Of a stretch of DNA of 64,000 nt, positions 11,995-22,375 are shown piece by piece (positions within the stretch are counted from its first letter, which is position 1; each line of letters begins with the position of its first letter). A program made the position numbers and the translations under genes. Origin of the DNA: Lacticaseibacillus brantae DSM 23927 (GTDB lineage: Bacteria > Bacillota > Bacilli > Lactobacillales > Lactobacillaceae); contig NZ_AYZQ01000005.1 of assembly GCF_001436115.1 (NCBI RefSeq), forward strand, positions 1 to 64,000, in the 5' to 3' direction. The notes under the pieces were generated by a model, which searched no databases, was not told the origin of the DNA, and saw nothing but the letters and a program-made list of their open reading frames with translations.

Positions 11995-12267
11995 TTATTC
12001 GGCGTCTGAGCTATTGTTACTCGTTTCGCTCAGAATCGTGTACATCTCTTCAGCGTCATCTTTCTTAGTTGTTTCTTTAATCGCATCAATCCGTAAGGTT
12101 AAGGTTTTGTTCCCAAACGCAATTACTAAGGTATCGCCAGCCCGAACTTCGCTACTGGACTTTGAAACCTTGTCATTGATTTGAATGCGACCTTTATCAG
12201 CAATTTCTTTAGCCACAGACCGACGTTTGATAATCCGGGAAACTTTTAAAAATTTATCTAATCTCAT
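11995..12267 (-). CDS. rqcP: RqcP, S4-domain RNA-binding protein (YabO)
   Basis: A 90-residue S4-domain protein (MRLDKFLKVSRIIKRRSVAK) of the RqcP family, which works with RqcH in ribosome-associated quality control to extend alanine tails on stalled peptides. The ATG at 12267 follows AAAGGAG and overlaps the flippase stop (ATGA); an upstream in-frame start at 12291 lies within the flippase gene. The C-terminal 20 residues are Asp/Ser-rich. Confidence 0.92.
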   Translation of the reverse strand: MRLDKFLKVSRIIKRRSVAKEIADKGRIQINDKVSKSSSEVRAGDTLVIAFGNKTLTLRIDAIKETTKKDDAEEMYTILSETSNNSSDAE

Positions 12268-13838
12268 CTTTTTCTCCTTTGTTGTTGCCATTTTAGAAAG
12301 CGGCGACCAGCAGGGATGCTGAGCACTTCACGGACACTGAATAACTTGACCCAGCTTGCTAAAAGCACGAAGACGACCACCCCGGTGACCACACCGATTG
12401 CGCTCACTCCAACGGCGGCAATCCGCCCTGTCATCGGGACTGCGGCTGTCACAAGCCAGACTGCTAAGACCATGCCACCAGTTGCAATGAATAATTTCGG
12501 GCCAAAGATTCTTAATGCGCCTTGCATCTTCACTTCACTAGGCACAGCAAGGTAGACAAGGTTCAAAATAACCCCCAGGCTCAGAATCGTAATGGCAGCT
12601 GCTCCAACAGTGCCATATCGAACCACAAATAGGGTGTTAAGCCCAATTTTGACTAGCAGACCAAAGGCCAGCGCCCAGGTTGTCGCCCGATAATTATTCA
12701 AGCTTTGCAACACGCTGTTATAGGCGTTAATCATGGCCACAATCAAGATACTTAGACTGTAGACCTGGAGACTCAGAGTCCCGGCGGTGTCACCGAAAAG
12801 CAGCAAGTTGATGGCTGGCATCAAGATGATCAGGCCGGCTGTGGCCGCCGCAGACACCCCAAGACTGAGGTGAATTAGCTCACCGGCTGTTCGGGCAAAA
12901 ACTTGACGCTGTCGATTGGCCAAAGCATGGGTCATCGTTGGCAATAGCGTTGTGGCGAGTGCGGTTGCCACAACCAATCCCAATTGGACCAAGGGTTGGC
13001 CGCGGTCATAGATGCCTTTTAGACTCTTGGCAACTGGTTCTAAAGCGCCGGCTAACACGAGTCCCCGCTTAATCGTAAAACTGTCGACCAATTGTAGCAC
13101 AATTAACATCGCAGAAAATAACGCAATCGAACCACCTTCTGTGATGAACCGCCGGCCAAACGTCCAATACGACATGGGTGATGCGCTGGCGGGAGCTGCC
13201 TGTCGGAAAACGCGGCGATAAGGGCGCCAGAGCACTAAAATAGCGCCAAGTCCCCCAAGAAATGCGCCACTCATCGCGACTGCCCCCATCTGATAAGGAC
13301 TCCAGTGAGCCTGAAGCGACCACCACGCTGCAAACAGAATCACCGCGACCCGAATGAATTGCTCCACCACCTGACTCGTGGCAGTTTTGACCATATCAAA
13401 TGTGCCCTGAAAATAACCACGTGCACTCGCTAACGTCGGCATGGTCAAAAACATAAAGCCAACGACTTGGATTAGAGGGGTTAAATTACTATCGGCCATC
13501 GACCAAGCCAAGGGTTCTGCGAATAATTCAAGGCCGGCAAAGATGACCCAGGATAGCCAAGTCAGTAATACCAGGGCTTGGCGCGTGATGGCTTGTTGTG
13601 CCAGGGGATCTTTGGCTTCTGCAACGACTTTGGAAATGAAGACTGGAAAGCCGCTGAGCGCGAAGGTCATCCCAAGCCCATAAATAGGATAAATTTGTTG
13701 ATAAACATAAAAACCCGTGTCCCCAACTAAGTTCTGAAAGGGCACTCGATAGACCGCACTCAAAATCTTAGCGATAAGCGATGACAAGGTGAGAATCCAC
13801 GCCCCGCGCATCACTTGTTGCATGGGCTTATTGGGCAT
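12264..13838 (-). CDS. MOP-family flippase (SpoVB/MurJ-like polysaccharide transporter)
   Basis: A 524-residue polytopic membrane protein with about 14 hydrophobic segments and an N-terminus (RGAWILTLSSLIAKILSAVYRVPF) typical of oligosaccharide/lipid II flippases of the MATE-MOP superfamily. Between mfd and rqcP it is in the place of Bacillus spoVB/yabM-like genes. In a non-sporulating lactobacillus a role in cell-wall or polysaccharide precursor export is more likely. Its start overlaps the mfd stop by 11 bp. Confidence 0.88.
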   Translation of the reverse strand: MPNKPMQQVMRGAWILTLSSLIAKILSAVYRVPFQNLVGDTGFYVYQQIYPIYGLGMTFALSGFPVFISKVVAEAKDPLAQQAITRQALVLLTWLSWVIFAGLELFAEPLAWSMADSNLTPLIQVVGFMFLTMPTLASARGYFQGTFDMVKTATSQVVEQFIRVAVILFAAWWSLQAHWSPYQMGAVAMSGAFLGGLGAILVLWRPYRRVFRQAAPASASPMSYWTFGRRFITEGGSIALFSAMLIVLQLVDSFTIKRGLVLAGALEPVAKSLKGIYDRGQPLVQLGLVVATALATTLLPTMTHALANRQRQVFARTAGELIHLSLGVSAAATAGLIILMPAINLLLFGDTAGTLSLQVYSLSILIVAMINAYNSVLQSLNNYRATTWALAFGLLVKIGLNTLFVVRYGTVGAAAITILSLGVILNLVYLAVPSEVKMQGALRIFGPKLFIATGGMVLAVWLVTAAVPMTGRIAAVGVSAIGVVTGVVVFVLLASWVKLFSVREVLSIPAGRRFLKWQQQRRKR

Positions 13839-16800
13839 TGGCTGACTCCTTTACTGGGTTGACCGTGTCGGCCAGCGCTTGTAAGAAATTGGTCAGCTCT
13901 GGCAACCAATCATCTGGGGTCATCTTGGGCTGTAATAACAATGTGACAATCAGTCTTGAGTCAACGGTTGCCACCTTGGCACGCAACGTGGTGTGACTGA
14001 GAACCTCAAAGATGGCTTCACCAGCCACTTTACCGGTGGCTTTTGTCGAAAGGGTAATGACGATTTGGCGGTCAAGTTGGCGAATCTTGTCGACTAGCGC
14101 TTGATCGGCAAACCGTTTTAGATGGGCGACGGCCAGTAAGTTTGTCACAGGTTGTGGATAATCCCCAAATCGGTCGATTAAATCCGCCGACAATTCGGCT
14201 TCATCAACCTGCGTTTTGACAGCACGAATTTGTTTATACAACTCGACTTTCTGGCGGGAATCGCTGATATAATCTGTCGGCAAATATGCTTCGATGTCCA
14301 AATCAACTTCAGCATCGGTTTGAGGCTTCGGTTGCTTACCTTGCTTCTTTGCGACCGCTTCTTGAAGCATTTGGGTATAGAGATCATACCCCACAGAGTC
14401 GATAAAGCCATGTTGTTGCTGGCCTAGTAGATTCCCGGCGCCGCGAATGGCCAAATCACGCATGGCAATCTTGAAGCCACTCCCCAGTTCCGTAAAATCT
14501 TTAATTGCTTGAAGTCGCTTCTCGGCGACTTCGTTCAAAACTTTGGCCGGTTTATACATGAAGTAAGCATAAGCGACCCGACTAGATCGACCAATACGGC
14601 CGCGCAGTTGATACAACTGGGATAAACCATAGTGGTCAGCGTCCTCAACAATCAACGTATTAACATTAGGCATATCGACCCCAGTTTCAATAATCGTCGT
14701 TGTCACCAAGACGTCATATCGCCCTTGCAGGAAATCATAAATGACCCCTTCAAGTTGTGTTTCGGTCATTTGACCATGGGCGTAAGCCACCGTTGCATTA
14801 GGGACGAGTTGCTCAATTTGATCCACAGTTCGTTCAATATCTTCGACCCGATTATGCAAATAGAAGACCTGCCCGCCCCGATCCATTTCACGCTCAATGG
14901 CATCCCGAATGGCACCAGCGTTTTGTTCCATCACAAACGTCTGAATTGGATAACGGTTAGTTGGTGGTGTCTCAATGACGGATAAATCCCGCACGCCCAG
15001 CATCGACATGTTCAAGGTCCGGGGAATTGGGGTCGCTGTGAGCGTCAGAACGTCCACATTACTCTTCAATTGTTTGATGCGTTCTTTGTGCTTCACGCCA
15101 AAACGTTGTTCTTCATCGACAATCAACAAGCCGAGGTCTTTATAGACCACGTCTTTTGATAACAGTCGGTGTGTCCCAACAACAATATCCACACTGCCGT
15201 CTTTCAATCCGGCCAGTGTCGCTTTAATCTGCTTGGTCGTCTGGAATCGCGACAGCATGCCAATGTTGACTGGGAAATCAGCAAACCGTTCAGTCATGGT
15301 GTCAAAGTGCTGCTTGGCCAAAATTGTCGTTGGAACCAAGAAGGCCACTTGTTTACCGCTTTCAATCGCTTTAAAGGCGGCCCGCAAGGCCACTTCTGTT
15401 TTGCCGAACCCGACATCCCCCACCAAAAGCCGATCCATTGGGCGAGGGCGCTCCATGTCTTTCTTGATTTCTTTAACACTTCTAACCTGATCGGGGGTTT
15501 CTGGGTATGGAAATTCAGATTCAAATTCTTTTTGATAATTATCATCAGGCTGAAAGGCAAACCCTTGCTCTGCTTCGCGCTCGGCATATAGGGCAATTAA
15601 ATCATCAGCGATGTCTTCAATCTTGGCGGCAACGCGACTCTTGGTCTTCTGCCATTCGGCCCCACCAAGTTTATTCAGGTGTGGCGCCTTACCGTCTGCT
15701 GAGACGTACTTCTGGACAAGGTTGAGTTGCGAGACTGGAATGAAGAGCTTCCCATTATCCCGATAGACGATCGTAATATAGTCTTGATGGACCCCATCCA
15801 CGAGCAGGGTTTCCATACCGACGTATTGCCCAATCCCATGGTTCACGTGAACGACATAATCGCCGGGCTGCAACTCATTATAACTGCGCAGCCGTTCGGC
15901 ATTTGCCAATGTCTGATGCCGAGCCTTGCGTTTGACTTGAACGTTAAAAAGTTCCTTCTCAGTGACGACCACCAACTTCATGGCTGGTAGTTCAAATCCA
16001 CTTTGTAAGGTGCCGGGCACAACTTGCACCTGGCCTGCCAAGATAGCGTCTGGTTTGCTTTGAACACTTTTGATTTCAAAATCCGCCAGTGTCTGACTCA
16101 ACTTGGTCACCCGCACCGCCTCATTAACAAGGAAGACAACCGTTTGGCCTTGTTTCTGCCACCGATCCACTTCGGTCTTGAGTAATGGCATCTGACTGAA
16201 GAATTGCTGCATGTTGCGACTGGTGACGTTGGTCATTGTATCCAGGCGCAGATTGCCCATCCCCTTTTGGAACAGACTCAAATACACATGACCATGCTCA
16301 TCTTGGCGGTCTAAATCTTGAACAGGTAATAAGGTCTGGGGTAGCAGGCGGCCATCCTTTTGCAAATCAGCAAACCAGTCGGTCATTTCCTGCAGACTAG
16401 TGGCGTCCCGATCCAAAATCCGGGTGTAGTCGTCTTCAACGACAGTAGCACCCGGCGCCAAATAATCCGTCAAGCGCGTGGCTTGCGGATAAATGTCGGG
16501 TAAATATAAGGCTAACTGCTCTGGCACCTCACCAGCTTGCATCTGCTCAGCGATCGCCAACACGCCATTCGTCAAGGCTTGCTTGGCTTCGGCTGATTTA
16601 GCCTTAGCTTTTTGCTTAGTCGCAGCCGCCTGTAACGTCGCCCCGCCCGCTTTCAAGGCGTCGGCGGTCACAATTAGGTCAGTCGCTGGTGGGATGCTGA
16701 CAGTGTCTAAATTGTCGAGACTGCGTTGCGTATTCAAATCAAACTCGCGCAAGGAGTCAACATCAGTGTCAAAGAGTTCAATCCGCACAGGATGATCGCG

Positions 16801-17352
16801 ATTCAAAGGATAAATATCAATAATGCCCCCGCGAATCGCAAACTGGCCGGGACTGTCGATTAAATTCTGGCGGACATAGCCCATGGCCACCAACTGCTGA
16901 GTGAGTTGGGCCAAATCAATCTCCGAGTTCATGTCAAAAGTTAAGTTACTCTGGGCAAAAATCGCTTTAGGCGTGAGTTGCCGTTTGTACCCGGCTAGGC
17001 TGGTGACGACAACACCACTCTGGCCGCTCAATAGCCAAGACAAGGTATTAATCCGCTCGTTTTTGGCTTCAGGAGAACTGACCGCCACTTCAGCAGCCAA
17101 CACATCTTCAACGGGGAAATTATAAACTTGAGCTTCACCAAGAAGGTTGGTTAAATCGGCCACCAACTCATCCGCTTGATAGCGATTATGTGCCACCACC
17201 AAGACTTGGTGATCAGTCGCCTGGTGCAGCGCTGCCAACAATAAAGTGCGTGCCGAGCCACTCAAGCCAGTGATCAAGTGCCGCCCAGAATTAAGTTTGG
17301 GCCACAAGTCAACCAAATCGGGTGCTTGGGCCATTAAGGTAATTAAATCCAT
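13828..17352 (-). CDS. mfd: Transcription-repair coupling factor
   Basis: DNA translocase that removes stalled RNA polymerase and recruits UvrAB. The 1174-residue protein shows the N-terminal UvrB-like region, the RNA-polymerase-interacting RID (PGDYVVHVNHGIGQYVG), Walker A GDVGFGKTEVA, Walker B DEEQRFGV (DEEQ variant), helicase motif III TATPIPRTL and the motif VI region QLRGRIGRS, then the TRCF C-terminal domain. Length is usual. It follows pth with a 21-bp gap. Confidence 0.97.
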   Translation of the reverse strand: MDLITLMAQAPDLVDLWPKLNSGRHLITGLSGSARTLLLAALHQATDHQVLVVAHNRYQADELVADLTNLLGEAQVYNFPVEDVLAAEVAVSSPEAKNERINTLSWLLSGQSGVVVTSLAGYKRQLTPKAIFAQSNLTFDMNSEIDLAQLTQQLVAMGYVRQNLIDSPGQFAIRGGIIDIYPLNRDHPVRIELFDTDVDSLREFDLNTQRSLDNLDTVSIPPATDLIVTADALKAGGATLQAAATKQKAKAKSAEAKQALTNGVLAIAEQMQAGEVPEQLALYLPDIYPQATRLTDYLAPGATVVEDDYTRILDRDATSLQEMTDWFADLQKDGRLLPQTLLPVQDLDRQDEHGHVYLSLFQKGMGNLRLDTMTNVTSRNMQQFFSQMPLLKTEVDRWQKQGQTVVFLVNEAVRVTKLSQTLADFEIKSVQSKPDAILAGQVQVVPGTLQSGFELPAMKLVVVTEKELFNVQVKRKARHQTLANAERLRSYNELQPGDYVVHVNHGIGQYVGMETLLVDGVHQDYITIVYRDNGKLFIPVSQLNLVQKYVSADGKAPHLNKLGGAEWQKTKSRVAAKIEDIADDLIALYAEREAEQGFAFQPDDNYQKEFESEFPYPETPDQVRSVKEIKKDMERPRPMDRLLVGDVGFGKTEVALRAAFKAIESGKQVAFLVPTTILAKQHFDTMTERFADFPVNIGMLSRFQTTKQIKATLAGLKDGSVDIVVGTHRLLSKDVVYKDLGLLIVDEEQRFGVKHKERIKQLKSNVDVLTLTATPIPRTLNMSMLGVRDLSVIETPPTNRYPIQTFVMEQNAGAIRDAIEREMDRGGQVFYLHNRVEDIERTVDQIEQLVPNATVAYAHGQMTETQLEGVIYDFLQGRYDVLVTTTIIETGVDMPNVNTLIVEDADHYGLSQLYQLRGRIGRSSRVAYAYFMYKPAKVLNEVAEKRLQAIKDFTELGSGFKIAMRDLAIRGAGNLLGQQQHGFIDSVGYDLYTQMLQEAVAKKQGKQPKPQTDAEVDLDIEAYLPTDYISDSRQKVELYKQIRAVKTQVDEAELSADLIDRFGDYPQPVTNLLAVAHLKRFADQALVDKIRQLDRQIVITLSTKATGKVAGEAIFEVLSHTTLRAKVATVDSRLIVTLLLQPKMTPDDWLPELTNFLQALADTVNPVKESANAQ

Positions 17353-17373
17353 TTTAGCTTTCCTTATCTATGT

Positions 17374-17931
17374 CTAGTTATATCGATTCATTAAGTCAGG
17401 CAACGCGGCCCCTGCAATCCATTCTTCAATCGCATCGGCACCGCGTTGAATACCTTCATCGATGGCCGACTGATCCTGCTTGCTGAAAGGGGTAAGCACC
17501 CAGTCGACCACTCGTTGCTTTTGGGGATGTTGAATCCCAATTTTCAAGCGATCGAATTGATCTGTGCCTAGGGCACTAATAATGCTTTTAATCCCGTTAT
17601 GACCACCTGCCGACCCCTTTTGGCGGAAACGTAACTGGCCTAGGGTCATGTCCATATCATCTTGCACCACAAGAATTTCATCCTGCTGAATTTGATAAAA
17701 TCCCATTAACGGGCGAACTGCTCGACCAGAATCATTCATAAATGTCTGGGGTTTAACCAGAAATACTTTCTCCCCGTCAATGAAAGTTGTCCCCGTAGCC
17801 GCTTCAAATTCAAGCTTGGACACATCAACATTCAACCGCTTGGCTAATTCATCTATCATCATGAAACCTATATTATGTTTGGTCTGTGCATACTGGCGCC
17901 CGGGATTACCCAAGCCAATAATCATTTTCAA
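17374..17931 (-). CDS. pth: Peptidyl-tRNA hydrolase
   Basis: Cleaves peptidyl-tRNA dropped from ribosomes. The 185-residue protein has the family's catalytic His in TKHNIGFM, plus LVKPQTFMNDSG and GSAGGHNGIKSI. The TTG at 17931 has GGAGG at 8 bases, whereas the ATG two codons later is at 14, so I chose TTG. First gene of the leftward pth-mfd-flippase-rqcP-divIC run; an extended -10 promoter lies about 90 bases upstream. Confidence 0.95.
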   Translation of the reverse strand: MKMIIGLGNPGRQYAQTKHNIGFMMIDELAKRLNVDVSKLEFEAATGTTFIDGEKVFLVKPQTFMNDSGRAVRPLMGFYQIQQDEILVVQDDMDMTLGQLRFRQKGSAGGHNGIKSIISALGTDQFDRLKIGIQHPQKQRVVDWVLTPFSKQDQSAIDEGIQRGADAIEEWIAGAALPDLMNRYN

Positions 17932-18021
17932 TATTAAAGCCTCCGAATACCTATCAGTCGCGCCAGCTCTCGCGATGCCACATTGTAGCTGACGCAGATT
18001 TACGTCTATAAACGTCCTTCC

Positions 18022-18030
18022 ATTATACCA
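18022..18030 (-). promoter_or_regulatory. Extended -10 promoter of the pth-mfd operon
   Basis: Minus-strand TGG-TATAAT (hexamer at 18022-18027) with no good -35. It lies 90 bases before the pth start in the region shared with the divergent ldh promoter. Confidence 0.6.
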
Positions 18031-18275
18031 CTTTGCCTAGGGAATCGTCGGAGCTAGCGCCTTGTGCAACTTGTGTATTACTACAAGCGAATAACTGTAT
18101 TAGTAACCAATCGTTTAGTTGTGAAATTAGCAACCTAATTTCGTGAAAAGAATATAAGTAAGCGATTACTTGTTCATGGTCGCGGGCTTTCAGAGCTTCA
18201 CAAATCCCACGCCACCACTCAGATTTCTCAATTGTAAAAGTTTCGTAAGCAGCCAAACTTTTGCTTGAAAAAGGC

Positions 18276-18302
18276 TTCACATTTAAGCAAGTGTGTTATA
18301 CT
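18276..18302 (+). promoter_or_regulatory. ldh promoter (candidate)
   Basis: TTCACA (18276-18281) and TATACT (18297-18302) with a short 15-base spacer, 46 bases before the ldh ATG. The -10 is convincing, the -35 less so. I found no clean cre site. Confidence 0.6.
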
Positions 18303-18329
18303 GAAAGGCGAATTGCATTTTGCAAATAA

Positions 18330-19328
<999 letters not shown>

Positions 19329-19346
19329 GCTTCAGTATTAAAGCGA

Positions 19347-19385
19347 AACTACCCACAAAACAATGTTTTGTGGGTAGTTTTTTTA
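19347..19385 (+). terminator. Strong intrinsic terminator of ldh
   Basis: Stem AAACTACCCACAAAACA pairs with TGTTTTGTGGGTAGTTT around a 1-3 base loop, followed by TTTTT. Confidence 0.95.
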
Positions 19386-19451
19386 TCTCCTTGTGTCAAT
19401 TTACACTAATTCAAGATTTGAAACGACCTTTATTTTCACTCTCACTTCCCG

Positions 19452-19457
19452 TATAAT
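19452..19457 (+). promoter_or_regulatory. -10 element of the L,D-transpeptidase gene
   Basis: Perfect TATAAT 49 bases before the start codon; the -35 (TTTATT region) is weak. Confidence 0.5.
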
Positions 19458-19506
19458 GAAGACGCGATACACGTCTGTCAGGAAACACAACAAAGAAGGT
19501 GAAAAG

Positions 19507-20880
19507 ATGCATCGTACTACCAAGTTTATTCTCGGCGTGGGGGCTGCTGTTCTCGCGCTTGCTGGCATCTATTCAGCTGTCAGCTGGCATTATCAAGATC
19601 GGTTCCTTCCACACACCGAAATGCTTGGCGTTAACATTGCCGGCAAATCTCCCGAACAAGCCAACAAAGACTTGATTGCCCATTTTCAGAACCAGCAGGT
19701 TAAATTCGTTGAAGGAAAGCAAACACTCCTCACCGCATCTGGCAAAGAATTAGGCATTACGCCCAATTTCCAAAAAGCCCTGACCGCGCTCAAGGCTAAA
19801 CAAAATCCTTGGCGCTGGACTGAATCTGTCTTTGCAGATACGACTGCCAAAACCGACAGCACACCAATTGTGAACCAAAACCAATTGGCCGCTTACGTCA
19901 AGACTGCTACCACCCGGTTGAACCAGAATCGCCAGGCTTCTAAGAACGCCCAGATTGTACTGAGTGATGGTGCCTACACGGTTCAAAAAGAAGTGAACGG
20001 GAATCAATTTGATGCGACCAAGCTGACCAAGGCCACTTTGACCGCCCTCAATTCCGCAGCTACCTCAGTTGATTTGCAAACGACTTATCAACGGCCAACC
20101 GTCAAATCAACAAACGCCGCTTTCAAGGACCAAATTCAGACCTTGAATGCCTTAACCAGCATTAAGGCGCGAATCGAGATTACAGATTCTGTTATCACTA
20201 TTCCAACCAGTTTGATTCAAACCTGGGTCAATTATCAGAATAATCAAATTGTCTGGAACAAAGCGGCGATTAGCACATACGTGCAGAAACTCTCCAAAAC
20301 GTATGGTACTTACGGCAAGTCGCTGAAATTTCAATCCACGAAGCAAGGCAAAGTCACCGTTCCTGCTGGCACTTACGGCTGGAGCATTGATACCAACGCC
20401 GAAGTTGCCCAACTAATTAAGGATCTGTCCGCTGGTAAGAATTTCAGTCATGAAGTGGCTTACCAAGGCTCCGGTTATAACAAGGATGGTTCTGTCCTTG
20501 GCAATTTATATATCGAAGTGGACAAGAAGAATCAACATGAATGGGTCTACAAAGATGGCAAACTGTTGATGGATACCGCCGTGGTTACTGGTAAGCCTGG
20601 CCAAGATACGCCTTCCGGTCTCTTCTATGTCTGGGACAAACAACGCAATGCAGTTCTGCGGGGCGATAATGGCGATGGCACGAAATACGCCAGTCCTGTC
20701 AGCTACTGGATGCCAATTGACTATACAGGGGTTGGTCTGCATGACAGTCCTTGGCAACCAAAGTATGGTGGCGATTGGTATCAAGGCCATGGCTCTCACG
20801 GGTGTGTGAACACCCCACCAAGTTATATGGCGAAGTTATTTGAAGCCATTCCAACTGGTACCCCTGTCATTGTAATCTGA
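19507..20880 (+). CDS. L,D-transpeptidase with peptidoglycan-binding region
   Basis: A 457-residue cell-wall enzyme: N-terminal membrane anchor (about 5-25), a long extracytoplasmic part with two PG_binding_4-type repeats (LGVNIAGKSPEQANKDL and related), and a C-terminal YkuD catalytic domain ending in HGSHGCVNTPP, with the catalytic Cys and His. It would form 3-3 cross-links or attach substrates to peptidoglycan. Start at 19507 (MHRTTKF) follows GAAGGTG; the longer frame to 19393 begins in the ldh terminator region. Monocistronic, with promoter and terminator. Confidence 0.92.
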   Translation: MHRTTKFILGVGAAVLALAGIYSAVSWHYQDRFLPHTEMLGVNIAGKSPEQANKDLIAHFQNQQVKFVEGKQTLLTASGKELGITPNFQKALTALKAKQNPWRWTESVFADTTAKTDSTPIVNQNQLAAYVKTATTRLNQNRQASKNAQIVLSDGAYTVQKEVNGNQFDATKLTKATLTALNSAATSVDLQTTYQRPTVKSTNAAFKDQIQTLNALTSIKARIEITDSVITIPTSLIQTWVNYQNNQIVWNKAAISTYVQKLSKTYGTYGKSLKFQSTKQGKVTVPAGTYGWSIDTNAEVAQLIKDLSAGKNFSHEVAYQGSGYNKDGSVLGNLYIEVDKKNQHEWVYKDGKLLMDTAVVTGKPGQDTPSGLFYVWDKQRNAVLRGDNGDGTKYASPVSYWMPIDYTGVGLHDSPWQPKYGGDWYQGHGSHGCVNTPPSYMAKLFEAIPTGTPVIVI

Positions 20881-20887
20881 TTCCAAT

Positions 20888-20915
20888 ACCTGATCTGAAA
20901 AGGTCAGGTTTTTTT
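20888..20915 (+). terminator. Terminator of the L,D-transpeptidase gene
   Basis: Stem ACCTGA/TCAGGT with a 10-base loop followed by seven T residues. Confidence 0.8.
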
Positions 20916-21024
20916 ATGGGCCTAAGTCCAATCGAAAAGGCTGTACAAATCCTCACCAGATTGCGTAAACTATACGTAGTGAGACAGAAGGCAGTCTCAT
21001 CATGTCCTCATTTTTCTTAAAAAC

Positions 21025-21052
21025 TTGCACGCAATTGCAGATATGGTATGAT
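21025..21052 (+). promoter_or_regulatory. Promoter of the CBS-domain gene
   Basis: TTGCAC (21025-21030), 16-base spacer, TATGAT (21047-21052), about 53 bases before the start codon. Confidence 0.7.
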
Positions 21053-21105
21053 TATTTCGATTAGAAGTTTTTAATTTTCAAGTCGCTGAATTTGGAGGAA
21101 CTTAT

Positions 21106-21771
21106 ATGTTAATCAAATCACTCGTCCTCAAGAAGGACTTTCTCACCACAGTTAAAGAAACTGTCACCCTTGAAGAAGCGCTCACTGTTCTTGAAGATTC
21201 CGGCTTTCGCTGTGTGCCCATTCTAGATGAAACTGGTCAGATCTTCCGAGGGAACATTTACAAGATGCATATTTACCGCCACAAGTCTCAAGGTGGCGAC
21301 ATGAGTCTACCCGTTACATATTTATTGAAGAACGCGACCAAGACAATTCCTGTCAACGCCCCATTCTTCAAGGTCTTCTTCAACATTAAAGACCTGCCTT
21401 ACATCGCAGTTTTGGACGAAAGCGCCAATTTCTATGGGATTTTAACCCATGCCAAGTTGCTGGGTATGTTATCTGAATCATGGAACATCAACGTCGGTTC
21501 TTATGTGCTCACAGTGATGTCCACAGGGGAACGTGGCGACTTAGCCGTCATGAGTAAGATTATTGCCAAGTACGTTTCTATTTCTGGATGTTTGACGCTG
21601 GATGCTAAGCGGGATGAATTTGTTCGCCGAACCTTATTCACCTTGCCAGCGGGCACCGATGAAGAGACCTTAAACACTATCGTCGCAAAACTTGAAAAGA
21701 AGAATTTCCGGGTGGTTGAAATTGACGACTTGCAGTCGGGTCAACCAATCCGCGTTGATGAAGAGTTATAA
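21106..21771 (+). CDS. cbpA: CBS-ACT protein, CbpA-type c-di-AMP-binding protein
   Basis: A 221-residue cytosolic protein with two CBS motifs in the N-terminal 130 residues (TLEEALTVLEDSGFRCVPILD; IAVLDESANFYGILTHAKLL) and an ACT-like C-terminal domain. The layout and N-terminus match the Firmicutes family named CbpA, known in Listeria to bind cyclic di-AMP. No enzyme motif is visible. GGAGG precedes the ATG at 21106. The assignment to CbpA rests on domain order and resemblance, not on a search; a generic CBS-domain regulator is the alternative. Confidence 0.72.
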   Translation: MLIKSLVLKKDFLTTVKETVTLEEALTVLEDSGFRCVPILDETGQIFRGNIYKMHIYRHKSQGGDMSLPVTYLLKNATKTIPVNAPFFKVFFNIKDLPYIAVLDESANFYGILTHAKLLGMLSESWNINVGSYVLTVMSTGERGDLAVMSKIIAKYVSISGCLTLDAKRDEFVRRTLFTLPAGTDEETLNTIVAKLEKKNFRVVEIDDLQSGQPIRVDEEL

Positions 21772-21775
21772 GCAC

Positions 21776-21812
21776 CAAAAAGCCGTTCCAGCAAATGCTG
21801 GAACGGCCTTTA
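21776..21812. terminator. Bidirectional terminator between cbpA and queT
   Basis: Perfect stem GCCGTTCCAGCA/TGCTGGAACGGC with a 2-base loop core. On the minus strand it ends in TTTTT; on the plus strand the tail is only CTTTAATTT. It serves the two convergent genes. Confidence 0.85.
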
Positions 21813-21814
21813 AT

Positions 21815-22324
21815 TTAGATTTGTTTGTTAAAGTTCACGGCCCGATCAACCAATACCATGATTGGCGCGGAAATAGCCATAATCAATGCTTCTGAAAGCA
21901 CCAAGCTACCATAAGTGGGCCAGAATAAGGTACTAAAGTCCAGATGCCCGGTCCAAATAATTTCAATTGCAATTAAGAACATCGTCAAACTCATCACCAC
22001 AACATTCAAGCTGAGACGTTGCCAAAGTTTTGGCAATTTTGGTGCTAACCAAGCGACCAAGCTCAGGCCAATCAGACTCTGACCGCCGCCAAAAACAACG
22101 TCAATCCAGCCTAATGGTGAGAATAAGGCGTTAAAAACGACAACCCCAAGAACAACCCCGATAATATATTTTCGATTAAAGACCACCAAATGGTTCAAGC
22201 TTTCTGATAATCGAAATTGAATCGCCCCACTGGCTAAGTTGAAACTTGCAGGGCCAATCGATAATACAATGTAAAGCGCCAATACTAACGCATTGACAAC
22301 CCAAATCCTAACACGACTTTGCAT
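21815..22324 (-). CDS. queT: QueT-family transporter (ECF S component, queuosine precursor)
   Basis: A 169-residue membrane protein with about five hydrophobic segments and the QueT signature region (SGAIQFRLSESLNHLVVF; GVVVFNALFSPLGWIDVVFGG). QueT proteins are substrate-binding S components of energy-coupling-factor transporters for queuosine precursors such as preQ1. The leader carries a preQ1-I-type riboswitch, which independently supports the substrate. Only the S component is here; the ECF A/A'/T module must be elsewhere. GGAGG precedes the ATG at 22324. Confidence 0.93.
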   Translation of the reverse strand: MQSRVRIWVVNALVLALYIVLSIGPASFNLASGAIQFRLSESLNHLVVFNRKYIIGVVLGVVVFNALFSPLGWIDVVFGGGQSLIGLSLVAWLAPKLPKLWQRLSLNVVVMSLTMFLIAIEIIWTGHLDFSTLFWPTYGSLVLSEALIMAISAPIMVLVDRAVNFNKQI

Positions 22325-22332
22325 AACTGCCT

Positions 22333-22370
22333 CCTAGTTTTTTATTGTGGGCGGAATTTCGAACCACAAG
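22333..22370 (-). ncRNA. preQ1-I riboswitch controlling queT
   Basis: On the minus strand a hairpin P1 (TTGTGG/CCACAA, loop TTCGAAATTCCGC) is followed by the A-rich tail TAAAAAACTAGGAGG that contains the ribosome binding site. This is the layout of the class I preQ1 aptamer (GG-TTC loop, CCC, AAAAAACTA). Pairing of the loop (TTCC) with the GGAG of the tail would form the pseudoknot and hide the ribosome binding site, so translational repression by preQ1 is the inferred mechanism. The inferred transcription start falls at the 5' edge of the aptamer. Confidence 0.8.
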
Positions 22371-22375
22371 GGTTA

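Noticed and set aside
15169-15591. 140-codon plus-strand ORF inside mfd
   Set aside because: Antisense shadow of the conserved helicase core; no ribosome binding site or family resemblance.
18023-18280. 85-codon minus-strand ORF between pth and ldh
   Set aside because: It fills the divergent promoter region, has no ribosome binding site before its GTG and contains the pth -10 element; codon pattern does not look coding.
18300-18320. cre site at the ldh promoter (TGAAAGGCGAATTGCA)
   Set aside because: The central CG is shifted relative to the consensus, so it is not a convincing CcpA site.
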